Part shown: positions 34,644 through 44,756 of the stretch, in pieces
Position numbering within the stretch: position 1 is the stretch's first letter
Layout of the letters: each line of letters begins with the position of its first letter
NCBI RefSeq assembly: GCF_022513585.1
Contig: NZ_JAKWBF010000007.1
Location: 120,149-184,148 of the forward strand
Direction of reading: 5' to 3'
From: Gordonia gummivorans
GTDB lineage: Bacteria > Actinomycetota > Actinomycetes > Mycobacteriales > Mycobacteriaceae
Length of the DNA: 64,000 bases
The notes under the pieces: generated by a model
Told to the model about the DNA's origin: nothing
The model's input: the letters and a program-made list of their open reading frames with translations, nothing else
Database searches by the model: none
Program-made: the position numbers and the translations under genes

Positions 34644-34850
34644 TCAGACGAGTTCGCCCGCGGACTCCACGACGGTCGCGCTCAGCTCGACGAGTCGGGC
34701 CTCGTGCTCGTTGAAGTGATGACGGCAGAAGAGAAGCTCGCCCCCCTTGGGGAGGACGGCGCGTACCTTTGCCGCGGCGCCGCAGCGATCGCAGCGGTCG
34801 GCGGCAGTGAGCGACATGGAGATCGGGGTTGTGGTGGCAATGTCATTCAT
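34644..34850 (-). CDS. Small zinc-binding protein (DUF7455-like)
   Basis: 68 residues from ATG 34848-34850, with GGAGGAATC directly upstream. Residues 15-50 read TAADRCDRCGAAAKVRAVLPKGGELLFCRHHFNEHEARL: Cys20, Cys23, Cys42 and His44/45 make a probable zinc site. Small proteins of this type are widespread in actinobacteria next to sigma factor genes; role unknown. The 256 bp between it and the TauE/SafE gene stop contain nothing I can identify. Confidence 0.75.
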   Translation of the reverse strand: MNDIATTTPISMSLTAADRCDRCGAAAKVRAVLPKGGELLFCRHHFNEHEARLVELSATVVESAGELV

Positions 34851-35106
34851 GATTCCTCCGTCCCGGTCCGGCGCCTGTCGGTCGCCTTCCCTTCGTGAGC
34901 CGACACATCCGGGCGATGCGTCAACCTCACTCTGTCAGACGCTTGGGGGTTTCGTATTGTTCCGCAGGGCGGGTCGGTGTGTCGTCACTCACCGTTAACA
35001 CCGCGAACATCGTCGGCAACACCGGTAAAAGACGACGTTACGCAGGGTGCGACCGGGGTCACATTTTCGGGAGTGATCGTTGCGCGCAGGTGGATCGCAA
35101 CGCCCG

Positions 35107-36057
35107 TCATGCGGTTGGGGACGCGGCGCCCACCGACTCCTCGGACTCGCGCTGCTCCCGCAACTCCGACACCGCATCCGAGGATTCGTTCTCGCGGTCA
35201 CGCAGGTACTCGCGCAGCGAGTAGGCGAACGCTGCCGCCCACGCAACGGCGATGACCAGGTAGAACGCCGTACGCACCGATGCCGATGCGTCGATGAGAT
35301 CGCTCTTGAGCAGGCTGCGGGTGTTGGTGAGCACGATGAGACCGCCCACCGACGAACCGAGCAGACGCGGAGGCACGTGCCGGACCAGCCAGGCCGCGAT
35401 CGGGGCGGCCAGAACACCACCGATGAGGATTGCCCCGACCCACGCGAAGTTGATGCCCTGCGAGCCCAGGCTGAACAGGAATCCGAGGCTCGCAGCGAGC
35501 GCGATGATGAATTCGCTGGTGTCGATCGAACCAATGACCTTCCGGGGCTCCAGACGTCCACTCGCCAGGATCGCGGGCGTGCCGACCGGTCCCCAGCCAC
35601 CGCCGCCGGTGGCGTCGACGAAGCCGGCGACAAAGCCGAGTGGACCCAGGAAACGCTTGCGCAGCGGCTTGCCGAGGTTGTGGCGCGGAATGCCCTGGAA
35701 GGTGAAGCGAAGCAGGATGTAGAGACCAAGGGCCAGCAGGATCGCGGCCATCACGGGAGCGGCCGCCTCGGTGGACAGCTTCGACAGGATCGTCGCGCCG
35801 AGGAAAGCGCCGATGGCACCCGGGATCGCGATCCGGCGGACCACGCGCCAGTCGACGTTGCCGAACTTCCAGTGCGAGACACCCGAGACCAGGGTGGTGC
35901 CGATCTCCGCGAGGTGCACGGTGGCGGACGCGGCGGCCGGGTTGGTCCCGATCGCCAAGAGCAGTGTGGTGGTCGTGACGCCGTAGGCCATGCCGAGGCT
36001 GCCGTCGACGAGTTGGGCGGCGAATCCGACCAGGGCAATGAGAACGATGGTTGGCAT
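35107..36057 (-). CDS. TauE/SafE (TSUP) family sulfite/sulfonate-type exporter
   Basis: 316 residues, eight to nine membrane helices. N-terminal VLIALVGFAAQLVDGSLGMAYGVTTTTLLLAIG and the internal LGFVAGFVDATGGGGWGPVGTPAILASG are the paired TSUP signature repeats. The acidic/polar tail (RDRENESSDAVSELREQRES) is cytoplasmic. Family members move sulfite, taurine-derived sulfur, sulfoacetate or other small acids. The upstream leader peptide of the cysteine type points to sulfur metabolism. Substrate not determinable from sequence. Confidence 0.88.
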   Translation of the reverse strand: MPTIVLIALVGFAAQLVDGSLGMAYGVTTTTLLLAIGTNPAAASATVHLAEIGTTLVSGVSHWKFGNVDWRVVRRIAIPGAIGAFLGATILSKLSTEAAAPVMAAILLALGLYILLRFTFQGIPRHNLGKPLRKRFLGPLGFVAGFVDATGGGGWGPVGTPAILASGRLEPRKVIGSIDTSEFIIALAASLGFLFSLGSQGINFAWVGAILIGGVLAAPIAAWLVRHVPPRLLGSSVGGLIVLTNTRSLLKSDLIDASASVRTAFYLVIAVAWAAAFAYSLREYLRDRENESSDAVSELREQRESEESVGAASPTA

Positions 36058-36153
36058 GTGCAGGGTGCTTTCGATGCAGGCGCGCCGTGGAGATCACGAG
36101 GTGGGCGCGGGGAAACGAATCGGGGGCTTCGTTGCGCATTGATGCGCGGGCCG

Positions 36154-36213
36154 CTACCTACACAGCATCGAGGCAACCCGGAGCAGGTCGACCGCCCTTC
36201 TGGTGACCAGCAT
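36154..36213 (-). CDS. Leader peptide upstream of the TauE/SafE gene (cysteine-type attenuator)
   Basis: A 19-codon ORF, MLVTRRAVDLLRVASMLCR, 96 bases before the transporter ATG. It fits the actinobacterial 'putative leader peptide' pattern R-R-x-V-D-L-x-R-V-x-S-x-x-C-R-stop, with the near-terminal Cys-Arg found before sulfur-assimilation genes. The frame is also open to an ATG at 36256-36258, giving a 34-residue version; neither start has a clear ribosome site. Role by analogy: ribosome stalling on the Cys codon when charged tRNA-Cys is scarce. No competing terminator structure was traced between leader and gene. Confidence 0.7.
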   Translation of the reverse strand: MLVTRRAVDLLRVASMLCR

Positions 36214-36384
36214 CGGGGTAGACGGCAGCACGACCGCCTGCCTCAGAGAATCCGACATTCCGACATCGTACGAACGCGCGACACCAATCCCCGCATTCAG
36301 ACGCCCGTCGGAATCGCCGTGAACGCAAGGTTGACAAGACCACCCGAAGATGGGTTGCCAGACGTGGCGTGAGAGGGAGCTCGA

Positions 36385-37833
<1,449 letters not shown>

Positions 37834-38023
37834 GTACAACCTTTCGAAACTGACTTTTGACGCGTCGCGGCAGCACGGGCCACCGCGGGTGAGGGCTTGG
37901 TACTCGGTGCAACATGACCGGTGACGACCATTGTAACGACATCGGGTTCAAGGATGTGTCAAAGGCCAGGTCACACGGCATCGCCGAGGTCGTGCGCAAC
38001 CGGTGTCGCGCTACGTTCCCCGG

Positions 38024-38827
38024 TCAGGTCTTGAGTCCCTGCGACACGGCCATGGCCGCACCGACGATGCCTGCGGTGTTCAGCAGGGTGGCCGGCACCA
38101 CCGGGGTCGAGTTGGTGAGCAATGGGATCCACTTGGCGGACTTGCGGCTGATACCGCCGCCGGCGATGAACACCTTGGGCCAGAACAGCGCCTCGTAGGC
38201 CTCGAGGACTGTGGAGACATGCTCGGTCCATTTCTCATACGACCATCCCTTCTCCTCCTTGATCCGCGACGACGCCTGATGTTCGGCTTCCTTCTTGCCG
38301 ACGTACATGTGCCCGAGCTCGGTGTTGGGCACCAGCGTGCCGTTGATGAGGATCGCCGAGCCGATGCCGGTGCCGAAGGTCAGCAGCATCACCACACCGT
38401 CGACGCCCTTGCCCGCGCCGTATGCGTCCTCGGCCATGCCGGCGGCGTCGGCGTCGTTCAGTACCGACACCTGCCGGCCGCCGAGGTACTCACTGAACAG
38501 GGCGTAGACGTCGGTCCCGATCCAGCCCTTGTCGATGTTGGCCGCAGTGCGCATGACACCTTCGGTGATCACGCCCGGCAGGGTGATGCCGACCGGTCCG
38601 TCCCAGTCGAAGTGTTCGACGACCTCGGCGACACCGCCGGCGACCGCGTTCGGCGTCGAGGGTTTGGGGGTCAGCACCTTGAACCGTTCGCCGACGAGTT
38701 CGCCGGTGTCGAGATCCACCACGCCGCCTTTGATGCCCGAACCGCCGACATCCACTCCGAACCCGAGATTGGTTGAGGTGGTGGCTATATCAGGTTCGGG
38801 TGACTCGGTCGGTGCTGACTCGGCCAT
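38024..38827 (-). CDS. ppgK: Polyphosphate glucokinase
   Basis: ROK-family kinase that phosphorylates glucose from polyphosphate or ATP. 267 residues. [16 protein letters not shown] at about 22-37 is the phosphate-binding motif; [18 protein letters not shown] carries the catalytic Asp; [26 protein letters not shown] and the shortened ROK zinc/adenosine segments follow; [16 protein letters not shown] is typical of PPGK. Next to sigA as in M. tuberculosis Rv2702-Rv2703, 190 bp upstream of it on the same strand. Confidence 0.95.
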   Translation of the reverse strand: MAESAPTESPEPDIATTSTNLGFGVDVGGSGIKGGVVDLDTGELVGERFKVLTPKPSTPNAVAGGVAEVVEHFDWDGPVGITLPGVITEGVMRTAANIDKGWIGTDVYALFSEYLGGRQVSVLNDADAAGMAEDAYGAGKGVDGVVMLLTFGTGIGSAILINGTLVPNTELGHMYVGKKEAEHQASSRIKEEKGWSYEKWTEHVSTVLEAYEALFWPKVFIAGGGISRKSAKWIPLLTNSTPVVPATLLNTAGIVGAAMAVSQGLKT

Positions 38828-38971
38828 TACGACGTCCTCTCCGGCGGCGACGAATACAAGTTCAGGCTATCCAGCCGGGGCGCGGATCGCTTGGTTGCCG
38901 ACGATGCTGCGCCGCCTGCGGTTTCCGCCGGTGCGGTTCCGCGGACCGCCGACCGATTCGCGTGCTGTTCA

Positions 38972-39877
38972 ATGGAGCCTGTGGCGAATGGACCTACCGA
39001 TCCGCGGTGCACGGACGCATACCCACCAGACGAGGCGCACGACCTCGAGACGATTGCGCGGTCGGTGGCACAAGCTGCCGCCGACCATGTCCGTCTACGC
39101 AGGCCAGAATTGTTCGGCCAGACCGATTCCGGCGCCGACAGTTCGGTCGTGTCGACGAAGTCGACCGAAACCGATCCGGTCACCGTGGCCGACACCGAGA
39201 CCGAGCAACTGGTGCGTGCGTTGCTGCACAAGGCACGCCCGGACGACGAGATCCTCGGTGAGGAGGCGGGCGGAACCGTCGCCGTGCCCTCCGGTGTCCG
39301 GTGGGTCGTGGATCCGATCGACGGCACGGTCAACTTCATGTACGGAATTCCTGCGTACGCGGTGTCGGTGGCAGCGCAGATCGACGGGCAGTCGGTCGCG
39401 GGAGCGGTCGTCGACGTGGCCCGCGGGCTCACCTACACCGCCGCCCTGGGTCGGGGCGCGCATGTCCACGGTGCCGACGGCAGTCGGTTACGGCTGTCCT
39501 GCAACACGATCGACCGGGCCGAACTCGCGCTCGTCGCCACCGGCTTCGGCTACGACGCACACCGCAGGCAGGCGCAGGGCGACATCGTCGCGCGTCTGCT
39601 GCCCAGGGTTCGTGACATCAGGAGGATCGGCGCCGCGGCGCTCGATCTCTGCATGGTGGCCAGCGGGGCCGTCGACGCCCACTACGAGCACGGTTTGAGC
39701 CCGTGGGATTGGGCCGCCGGATCGCTGATCGCCGCCGAGGCGGGTGCGGTGGTGTCGACTCCACCGCCGGAATCGCGGTCGTCGGAAGGGCATCTGACGG
39801 TGGCCATGGCGCCCGGGATCGCCACCGAACTGTCCGAGATCCTCGACGACGTCGGCGCGCGGGCGCGCGTTGTGTGA
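38972..39877 (+). CDS. suhB: Inositol-1-monophosphatase family protein SuhB
   Basis: Mg2+-dependent phosphatase producing myo-inositol for phosphatidylinositol and mycothiol-type compounds. 301 residues from ATG 38972; an earlier in-frame TTG (38891) and a GTG at 38981 are alternatives. Metal-site motifs: DPVTVADTETE, GEEAGG, the signature WVVDPIDGTVNFMYGIP, and the C-terminal SPWDWAAGSLIAAEAGAVV. Divergent from ppgK and convergent with cei, as in M. tuberculosis (Rv2701c). Confidence 0.92.
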   Translation: MEPVANGPTDPRCTDAYPPDEAHDLETIARSVAQAAADHVRLRRPELFGQTDSGADSSVVSTKSTETDPVTVADTETEQLVRALLHKARPDDEILGEEAGGTVAVPSGVRWVVDPIDGTVNFMYGIPAYAVSVAAQIDGQSVAGAVVDVARGLTYTAALGRGAHVHGADGSRLRLSCNTIDRAELALVATGFGYDAHRRQAQGDIVARLLPRVRDIRRIGAAALDLCMVASGAVDAHYEHGLSPWDWAAGSLIAAEAGAVVSTPPPESRSSEGHLTVAMAPGIATELSEILDDVGARARVV

Positions 39878-39920
39878 GCCGGTCACAGGAGCGGTGGCGG
39901 GCGGGGCGAAAAACCTCGGG

Positions 39921-40718
39921 TCAGCAGCCGGCGGAATGGACCGCAGAGAGCAGTGCCGGGTCGACACCGGTCTCGGGCTTCTTCGGGTCGGCCGAGCGCA
40001 GGACCTCGAGGGCCGCTTGGGTGTCCTGCGAGAGTTCGGTGTTCTTGTAGTACTCGCCGAGGGCGACGTCGACCGTACTTCCGCGTCGGCCGTCGTCCAC
40101 GAGTTGCGCGCAGGGGAAGGCCAGCCAGACCGACGCTGCACCAGCGCGTCCGGCCGGACCGAACCGGATCTGCGCGACACAGTTGAGGTCGCGGTTCGGG
40201 TAGAGGGCGTCGTCGCCGTACGCTGTGTCGGTTGCCGGACTGAATCCTTGACCGGCCAGGTCGTCGGACACGGTACGTGCAGCGCCGCGCTCGGCGGACG
40301 CATTCAATACGCGCACCTGGAAGGTCGACAGTGGTGCCGGTGCCACCTCGAGCATGTCGGTGCGGCTCACGGCGTTCAGATGCGGGGGTGTGGTGGTGGC
40401 CGGCGCGGGATTGCCGGCATCCGGGGCCGGGGCCGTCGAGGAAGCCGGAGTCGGCTGATTGCAGTCCGTCGGGGCGCTCTGGTTGTCGCTGTCGGCCAAG
40501 GCGGTGGCCCAGACGATCAGGCCCACCACAAGCAGGACCACGACGGTGACGATCGCCGGCACGTAGCGTCGGCGCCGGTAGGCCCGACCGTTCTCGTCGG
40601 TCGGGTAGCCGGTCGTAATCTGCGACACCACGGCGGACGGGCTCCTCTCCCGATCGGGGGCCCAGGCCGGTGATGGAGCCGACGTTGGAGTCGGTCCATC
40701 GGTCTGGGTCTCGCTCAC
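39921..40718 (-). CDS. cei: Envelope integrity protein Cei (LytR_C domain)
   Basis: 265 residues from GTG 40716-40718 (VSETQTDGP). Cytoplasmic Pro/Ser-rich N-terminus, YRRRRYVPAIVTVVVLLVVGLIVWATAL membrane helix at about 50-75, Thr/Pro/Ala-rich linker, and an extracellular LytR_C-type domain (LSTFQVRVLNASAERGAARTVSDDLAGQGFSPA...ALYPNRDLNCVAQIRFGPAG). M. tuberculosis Cei (Rv2700) protects envelope integrity and virulence. The same neighbours (suhB, DUF4193) support orthology. An alternative frame (39883-40836) on this strand lacks any domain. Confidence 0.87.
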   Translation of the reverse strand: MSETQTDGPTPTSAPSPAWAPDRERSPSAVVSQITTGYPTDENGRAYRRRRYVPAIVTVVVLLVVGLIVWATALADSDNQSAPTDCNQPTPASSTAPAPDAGNPAPATTTPPHLNAVSRTDMLEVAPAPLSTFQVRVLNASAERGAARTVSDDLAGQGFSPATDTAYGDDALYPNRDLNCVAQIRFGPAGRAGAASVWLAFPCAQLVDDGRRGSTVDVALGEYYKNTELSQDTQAALEVLRSADPKKPETGVDPALLSAVHSAGC

Positions 40719-41075
40719 TGTAGAGGGTGGACGGCGGTGGAGTCCGTAACGGGCACGGTGTGCCACCTCCTCGGTTGCCGATGCCGGGAAGAAACACGCC
40801 GCGAAACTCGTTTGCGGTAATTGTTGACCCAAGCAATCCGGTCCACTATTCTTCGGGCGCCTGCTCTCCACGGCCCAGGGGGAGTAAAGGACCAAATGTG
40901 ATGAAACTCACAGCGGTCTGAACGGTTACGGGTAACGAATTGCACCGGTCATGACGTTGTAGTGACGCCGCCGGCAAGACAATCCCGGCGGGGCTGCGCG
41001 CATCCACGGGCTTCTCGGCCACAAGCCGGGCAGCCGAGAGCGCCCTTTGAGACTCTCAACCACGTAAGGCACACA
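40719..41075. promoter_or_regulatory. 357-bp divergent interval cei / DUF4193, with probable promoter and long leader
   Basis: A good housekeeping-type promoter reads on the plus strand: TTGACC (40824-40829), 17 bases, TATTCT (40847-40852). It would give a 5' leader of more than 210 bases before the DUF4193 ATG. The leader contains a CTCGGC...GCCGAG hairpin near 41010-41040. I could not match it to a riboswitch. Confidence 0.5.
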
Positions 41076-41375
41076 ATGGCTACTGATTACGACGCGCCAC
41101 GACGCACGGAGACCGAGGACCTGAACGAGGACTCGCTCGAGGAACTGAAGGCTCGGCGCAGCGAGGCGCAAGCCGCTGCCGTCGATGTCGACGAGAGTGA
41201 CACCGCTGAGTCCTTCGAACTGCCCGGTGCAGATCTGTCGGGTGAGGAACTGTCCGTGCGGGTGATCCCCAAGCAGGCAGACGAATTCACTTGTACTAGC
41301 TGCTTTCTCGTCTACCACCGCAGCCGGCTGGCGCGGGAGAACGGCACCACGATGATCTGCGTGGACTGCGCCTGA
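41076..41375 (+). CDS. DUF4193 protein
   Basis: 99 residues from ATG 41076 (GTAAGG upstream). Acidic N-terminus (DYDAPRRTETEDLNEDSLEELKARR), then the conserved C-terminal half VIPKQADEFTCTSCFLVYHRSRLARENGTTMICVDCA with C-x2-C and C-x2-C pairs forming a probable zinc ribbon. Homologue of Rv2699c, abundant and conserved in actinobacteria, function unknown. It ends in a terminator hairpin shared with the convergent DUF3093 gene. Confidence 0.92.
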   Translation: MATDYDAPRRTETEDLNEDSLEELKARRSEAQAAAVDVDESDTAESFELPGADLSGEELSVRVIPKQADEFTCTSCFLVYHRSRLARENGTTMICVDCA

Positions 41376-41393
41376 CCGGCAGGTGAACAGATC

Positions 41394-41419
41394 GACTCAC
41401 CGCATCGACGCGGTGAGTC
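41394..41419. terminator. Terminator hairpin between DUF4193 and DUF3093 genes
   Basis: Perfect 10-bp stem GACTCACCGC (41394-41403), loop ATCGAC, GCGGTGAGTC (41410-41419), 18 bases past the DUF4193 stop and before the convergent DUF3093 stop. Confidence 0.8.
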
Positions 41420-41446
41420 CGCCGGCACAGTGGGTCCAGCAGCGGC

Positions 41447-41980
41447 CTATTGTTGCCGGTCGTCCGACTTCTCGGCCGCGGCGTCCGGAATGTCCAGCGC
41501 GGCGAGCAACCGGGCGGGATGTCGAGTCGACACCAGCCAATACGGCGTGGGGTCGTCGGGGTCGTCGAGCACGACAAGCACCATCGTCTTCACCCAGAAC
41601 CGGTGCACCAGATATGCGGCCGGATCGAGCTGCCGCCCGAGTGCGGCGCTCTTCGCGGTCGCCGGAATGCTCGCGCCGCGAGCGATCACCGATCGGGGCA
41701 GCCGGGCTCGGTTGGCGTGCAGTTCACCGTCGGCGGTGACACTGATCCGCACCCGCCCCATCGACCACAGCACGGCCGCGCACAACAGCGCCACCACCGG
41801 GTAGGCCAGCAAACCCCAGGCGGATTCATGCGCCGCCAACTCGATCTCGTGACCTACGACACCGACGACGACCAGGGCCGCCAGCCACCACCACCAAGGG
41901 ACGTGGAGACGTTCGTCATACGGCATCAGCCCGCCCTCCGACGGGCCGGTCGCGTTGTCGGGTGAGTGGGGTTCGATCAC
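41447..41980 (-). CDS. DUF3093 membrane protein
   Basis: 177 residues from GTG 41978-41980; ATG at 41924-41926 (MPYDERLHVPWWWW) is an alternative start. The family core is YDERLHVPWWWWLAALVVVGVVGHEIEL followed by a second helix LLAYPVVALLCAAVLWSMGRVRISV, then a cytoplasmic C-terminal domain ending AAEKSDDRQQ. Homologue of Rv2698, divergent from dut with only 22 bp between starts, as in M. tuberculosis. Function unknown. Confidence 0.88.
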   Translation of the reverse strand: MIEPHSPDNATGPSEGGLMPYDERLHVPWWWWLAALVVVGVVGHEIELAAHESAWGLLAYPVVALLCAAVLWSMGRVRISVTADGELHANRARLPRSVIARGASIPATAKSAALGRQLDPAAYLVHRFWVKTMVLVVLDDPDDPTPYWLVSTRHPARLLAALDIPDAAAEKSDDRQQ

Positions 41981-42002
41981 GCGACCAGCGTAGTCTGCCT
42001 GC

Positions 42003-42506
42003 GTGAGCGCAGAACCCACCCCTCTCGCACCTATTCCGATCCGACGCCTCGACCCTGAGTTGCCACTACCGGTGCGTGCCCATCCGGGCGACGCGGGCGT
42101 GGACCTCTATTCCACCATCGACCTCGAATTGCCTGCGGGCCGACGACAACTCGTCGGCACCGGGATCGCGGTCGCGCTTCCGGTGGGCACCGTCGGATTG
42201 ATCCACCCTCGCTCGGGCCTGGCCGCGCGCGCCGGGCTGTCGATCGTCAACTCGCCGGGCACCATCGACGCCGGCTATCGCGGCGAGATCAAGGTGTGTC
42301 TGATCAATCTCGATCCCGAACAGTCGATCTCGATCTCTCGTGGCGATCGGATCGCGCAGCTCGTCGTGCAGCGGGTCGAGTTGCCGGAGTTCATGGAGGT
42401 GACCGAACTCGACGACACCAGCCGGGGTGCCGGCGGATACGGCTCGAGCGGTGGCCACGCAGTCTTGCAGGATCCACCGCCTGCCACACCGGAGTCGCGC
42501 ACCTGA
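42003..42506 (+). CDS. dut: Deoxyuridine 5'-triphosphate nucleotidohydrolase
   Basis: Hydrolyses dUTP to dUMP, keeping uracil out of DNA and feeding dTMP synthesis. 167 residues, GTG start. The five dUTPase motifs are visible: [10 protein letters not shown] (1), PRSGLA (2), [13 protein letters not shown] (3), [10 protein letters not shown] (4), [10 protein letters not shown] (5). Conserved order with DUF3093 and DUF3710. Confidence 0.97.
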   Translation: MSAEPTPLAPIPIRRLDPELPLPVRAHPGDAGVDLYSTIDLELPAGRRQLVGTGIAVALPVGTVGLIHPRSGLAARAGLSIVNSPGTIDAGYRGEIKVCLINLDPEQSISISRGDRIAQLVVQRVELPEFMEVTELDDTSRGAGGYGSSGGHAVLQDPPPATPESRT

Positions 42507-42647
42507 GTCCGATCCGGTGCGCGTTCGGATACTGTGCGTTCATGGTCGACACGACGGGGGTCACGGGGCCGCTGAGGTTTTGGGCGCTGAGGGATTCAAC
42601 GCCGACGGGCGGGACGCACACCATGGGGGCGGGCACGAGGAGCATCC

Positions 42648-43526
42648 ATGGCCGATGAATCACAGACCGATGCACCACGGATCGGCGAGGCACGCGGTCC
42701 CTACGACATCGAGAATCTCGCGACCGATCCCCACGAGCTCGAGAACTCACATCTCGACCTCGGCTCGGTGCTCGTGCCGGTTGTCGAAGGCGGCCAGGTC
42801 ACCGTGGAGATGTCGGCGGATCATGAACCGCAGTCGGTCTACCTGGTGACCCCGCACGGCCGAATCACGGTGTCGGCCTATGCCGCTCCCAAATCGCCGG
42901 GACTCTGGCGCGAGGTGGTCCGGGAACTTGCCGAATCGTTGCGTGACGACGGCGCCCAGGCAAGCATCTCCGACGGCCATTGGGGCCGCGAAGTGGTGGG
43001 GGAACTCGACGGCGCGACCCACCGCTTCATCGGCGTCGACGGCCCCCGCTGGATGGTGCGCTGCGTCGCGAGTGGCCCGACGACGTCGGCGTCGGAGATG
43101 GCCCAGCTCGCGCGCGCGGTGCTCGCCGAAACCGTCGTCCGACGGGGTACCGAGCCATACCCTCCTCGTGATCCACTGCCCATCACGCTGCCGCCGGTAC
43201 TCGCCGAGCAGGTTGCGGCAGCGCAGCAGCAGATGATGGAGGAGATGGCTGCCGCAGAAGAAGGGCCTGGCCCGCTCATCGCCCCGTCCGGCCCGGCTGC
43301 TGGTTCGGCTGCCCCCGCGTCGGATGCGACAGATGCGGATGCACCGGTTCCCGGTGGCGCGATCGATCAGCTCGCTGCGGCCACCGTCTGGACCGACGCC
43401 GGCGAGGATGTCGCCGAGGACGATGACTCCGCGGGTACGGCCGCGGGGCCGGCCGACGACGAGCCGCCGCCGGCCCCGTCGTCGGGTTCGGCCATGCAGC
43501 GGTTCCGGCGGCGCGGCCGGCGCTGA
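42648..43526 (+). CDS. DUF3710 protein
   Basis: 292 residues from ATG 42648. Conserved N-terminal two-thirds (GPYDIENLATD...HLDLGSVLVPVVEGGQVTVEMSADHEPQSVYLVTPHGRITVSAYAAPKSPGLWREVVRELAESLR) is DUF3710; the last 90 residues are a low-complexity Ala/Pro/Asp-rich tail ending MQRFRRRGRR. Homologue of Rv2696c. Function unknown. 141 bp after dut; its stop is 3 bp from that of the convergent hydrolase gene. Confidence 0.88.
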   Translation: MADESQTDAPRIGEARGPYDIENLATDPHELENSHLDLGSVLVPVVEGGQVTVEMSADHEPQSVYLVTPHGRITVSAYAAPKSPGLWREVVRELAESLRDDGAQASISDGHWGREVVGELDGATHRFIGVDGPRWMVRCVASGPTTSASEMAQLARAVLAETVVRRGTEPYPPRDPLPITLPPVLAEQVAAAQQQMMEEMAAAEEGPGPLIAPSGPAAGSAAPASDATDADAPVPGGAIDQLAAATVWTDAGEDVAEDDDSAGTAAGPADDEPPPAPSSGSAMQRFRRRGRR

Positions 43527-43529
43527 TCC

Positions 43530-44258
43530 CTAATCGGCAGTGAGCATCTGCGCGTACGCGCGGGCGCAGCCGTTGCCGAGGATTGCGGGATGCTCACCCC
43601 ATTCGGTGAGGGTCACCTCGACCAGCCTCGCCCGCGGCGCGGCGGAACACCACCGGCGAGCGACGTCGATGGGATGGACCGGGTCGTCGGTCGCGGCGGT
43701 GATCGCCAGCGGGACCTCGAGTGTGGTCAACGCCTCCGCCTCGGGCGCCGTGTAGGCGGCGGCCGCACGCAACTGGGCTTCCAGCCCGCCGGACAGCGCG
43801 CGCCACGATCGGGACAGTTCTTCGGCGAGCCAGGTCGGGCTCGAGGCCGCCATGGTGGCGACCGTGGCGTCCAGGCCCGCGGTACGCAGTGATTCGGCAG
43901 TGGCCAGCGCGCTGTGGGCGGCCGGTGCCGACGACGGCACCCCACACCACGCGGGCAGCGCACCAAGCACCCCGGCACACTTCTCGGCGCTCGCTTTCAG
44001 AGCCCACTCGAGCGCGATCGCGGCCCCGATCGACACCCCGCCCACCAGCAGCCTGCCTGCCGTGGCGCTCAGCTGATCGAGCCTGCGTAGATAGCCTGCC
44101 ACCAGGTCGTTTTCCGGTTCCAGCGCGATGAGTTCGACGCCGAGCCAGGTGGCCGCGGGGCCGAATGCGCGGCCGATGTGGTCGCCGTCGGATCCGGTGC
44201 CGGGGATGGCAACCAGGACTCTCGGCGAGGGCGAAACAAGCCGGTCATTCAGTGGCAT
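43530..44258 (-). CDS. Alpha/beta-hydrolase fold protein
   Basis: 242 residues from ATG 44256-44258 (MPLNDRLVSPSP). It begins with RVLVAIPGTGSDGDHIGRAFGP, has the nucleophile elbow GGVSIGAAIALEWA (G-V-S-I-G) and the late ITAATDDPVHPIDVARR with Asp and EWGEHPAIL with His, completing a serine-hydrolase triad. Homologue of Rv2695; substrate unknown. Convergent with DUF3710. Confidence 0.82.
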   Translation of the reverse strand: MPLNDRLVSPSPRVLVAIPGTGSDGDHIGRAFGPAATWLGVELIALEPENDLVAGYLRRLDQLSATAGRLLVGGVSIGAAIALEWALKASAEKCAGVLGALPAWCGVPSSAPAAHSALATAESLRTAGLDATVATMAASSPTWLAEELSRSWRALSGGLEAQLRAAAAYTAPEAEALTTLEVPLAITAATDDPVHPIDVARRWCSAAPRARLVEVTLTEWGEHPAILGNGCARAYAQMLTAD

Positions 44259-44381
44259 GGAATGATCATGCTCCGGCGTTGTCACCAGTAGACGGACAGG
44301 TCTACGCTGGCGAGAAATGGAGTCGTTCGCCAGCCCGAAACAGCCAGACTCCACAAGCGAAGAGAAAGCCTGGAGGTTGTG

Positions 44382-44756
44382 ATGCCCACAGCCGGTTACC
44401 TGAAGCGACTGACGCGCCGGCTGACCGAGGATCTCGGTGACGCCGACGCGGAGAAGATCGCCGAGGAGTCGCGCGCAACGGGTGCCCAGCGGGCCTCGGA
44501 GTGTTGTCGCGGCGACGAGGTGACGATGCACGGTGAGTTGCGATCGGTGGAGACCTGCTCACGTACCGCGAAGGCGGGCGTCAAGGCGGAATTCTTCGAC
44601 GGCAGCGATGTCGTCACCCTGAAATGGCTGGGACGCAATCGCATTCCCGGTATCGAGCCCGGCCGGAAGCTGACTGTTCGCGGACGTCTGGGACTGCACG
44701 AGGGCAACAAGGTGATCTACAACCCGTATTACGAGTTGCATGGCACAGAGGACTGA
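44382..44756 (+). CDS. OB-fold nucleic-acid-binding protein
   Basis: 124 residues from ATG 44382, with GGAGG five bases upstream. Helical N-terminus (YLKRLTRRLTEDLGDADAEKIAEESRA), then an OB-fold-like C-terminal half (DEVTMHGELRSVETCSRTAKAGVKAEFFDGSDVVTLKWLGRNRIPGIEPGRKLTVRGRLG). Homologue of Rv2694c. Function unknown; the conserved placement beside the DUF3159 gene, overlapping it by 17 bp, suggests coupled expression. Confidence 0.82.
   Translation: MPTAGYLKRLTRRLTEDLGDADAEKIAEESRATGAQRASECCRGDEVTMHGELRSVETCSRTAKAGVKAEFFDGSDVVTLKWLGRNRIPGIEPGRKLTVRGRLGLHEGNKVIYNPYYELHGTED

Noticed and set aside
34977..35040. A further copy of the ATCGTCGGCAAC repeat word upstream of the TauE/SafE stop
   Set aside because: Only about 12 bases match the R1 repeat, which could be chance in GC-rich sequence.
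40860..41075. Possible c-di-AMP or other riboswitch before the DUF4193 gene
   Set aside because: I compared it by eye with the actinobacterial ydaO-type consensus and could not find the conserved core; only a long leader is claimed.
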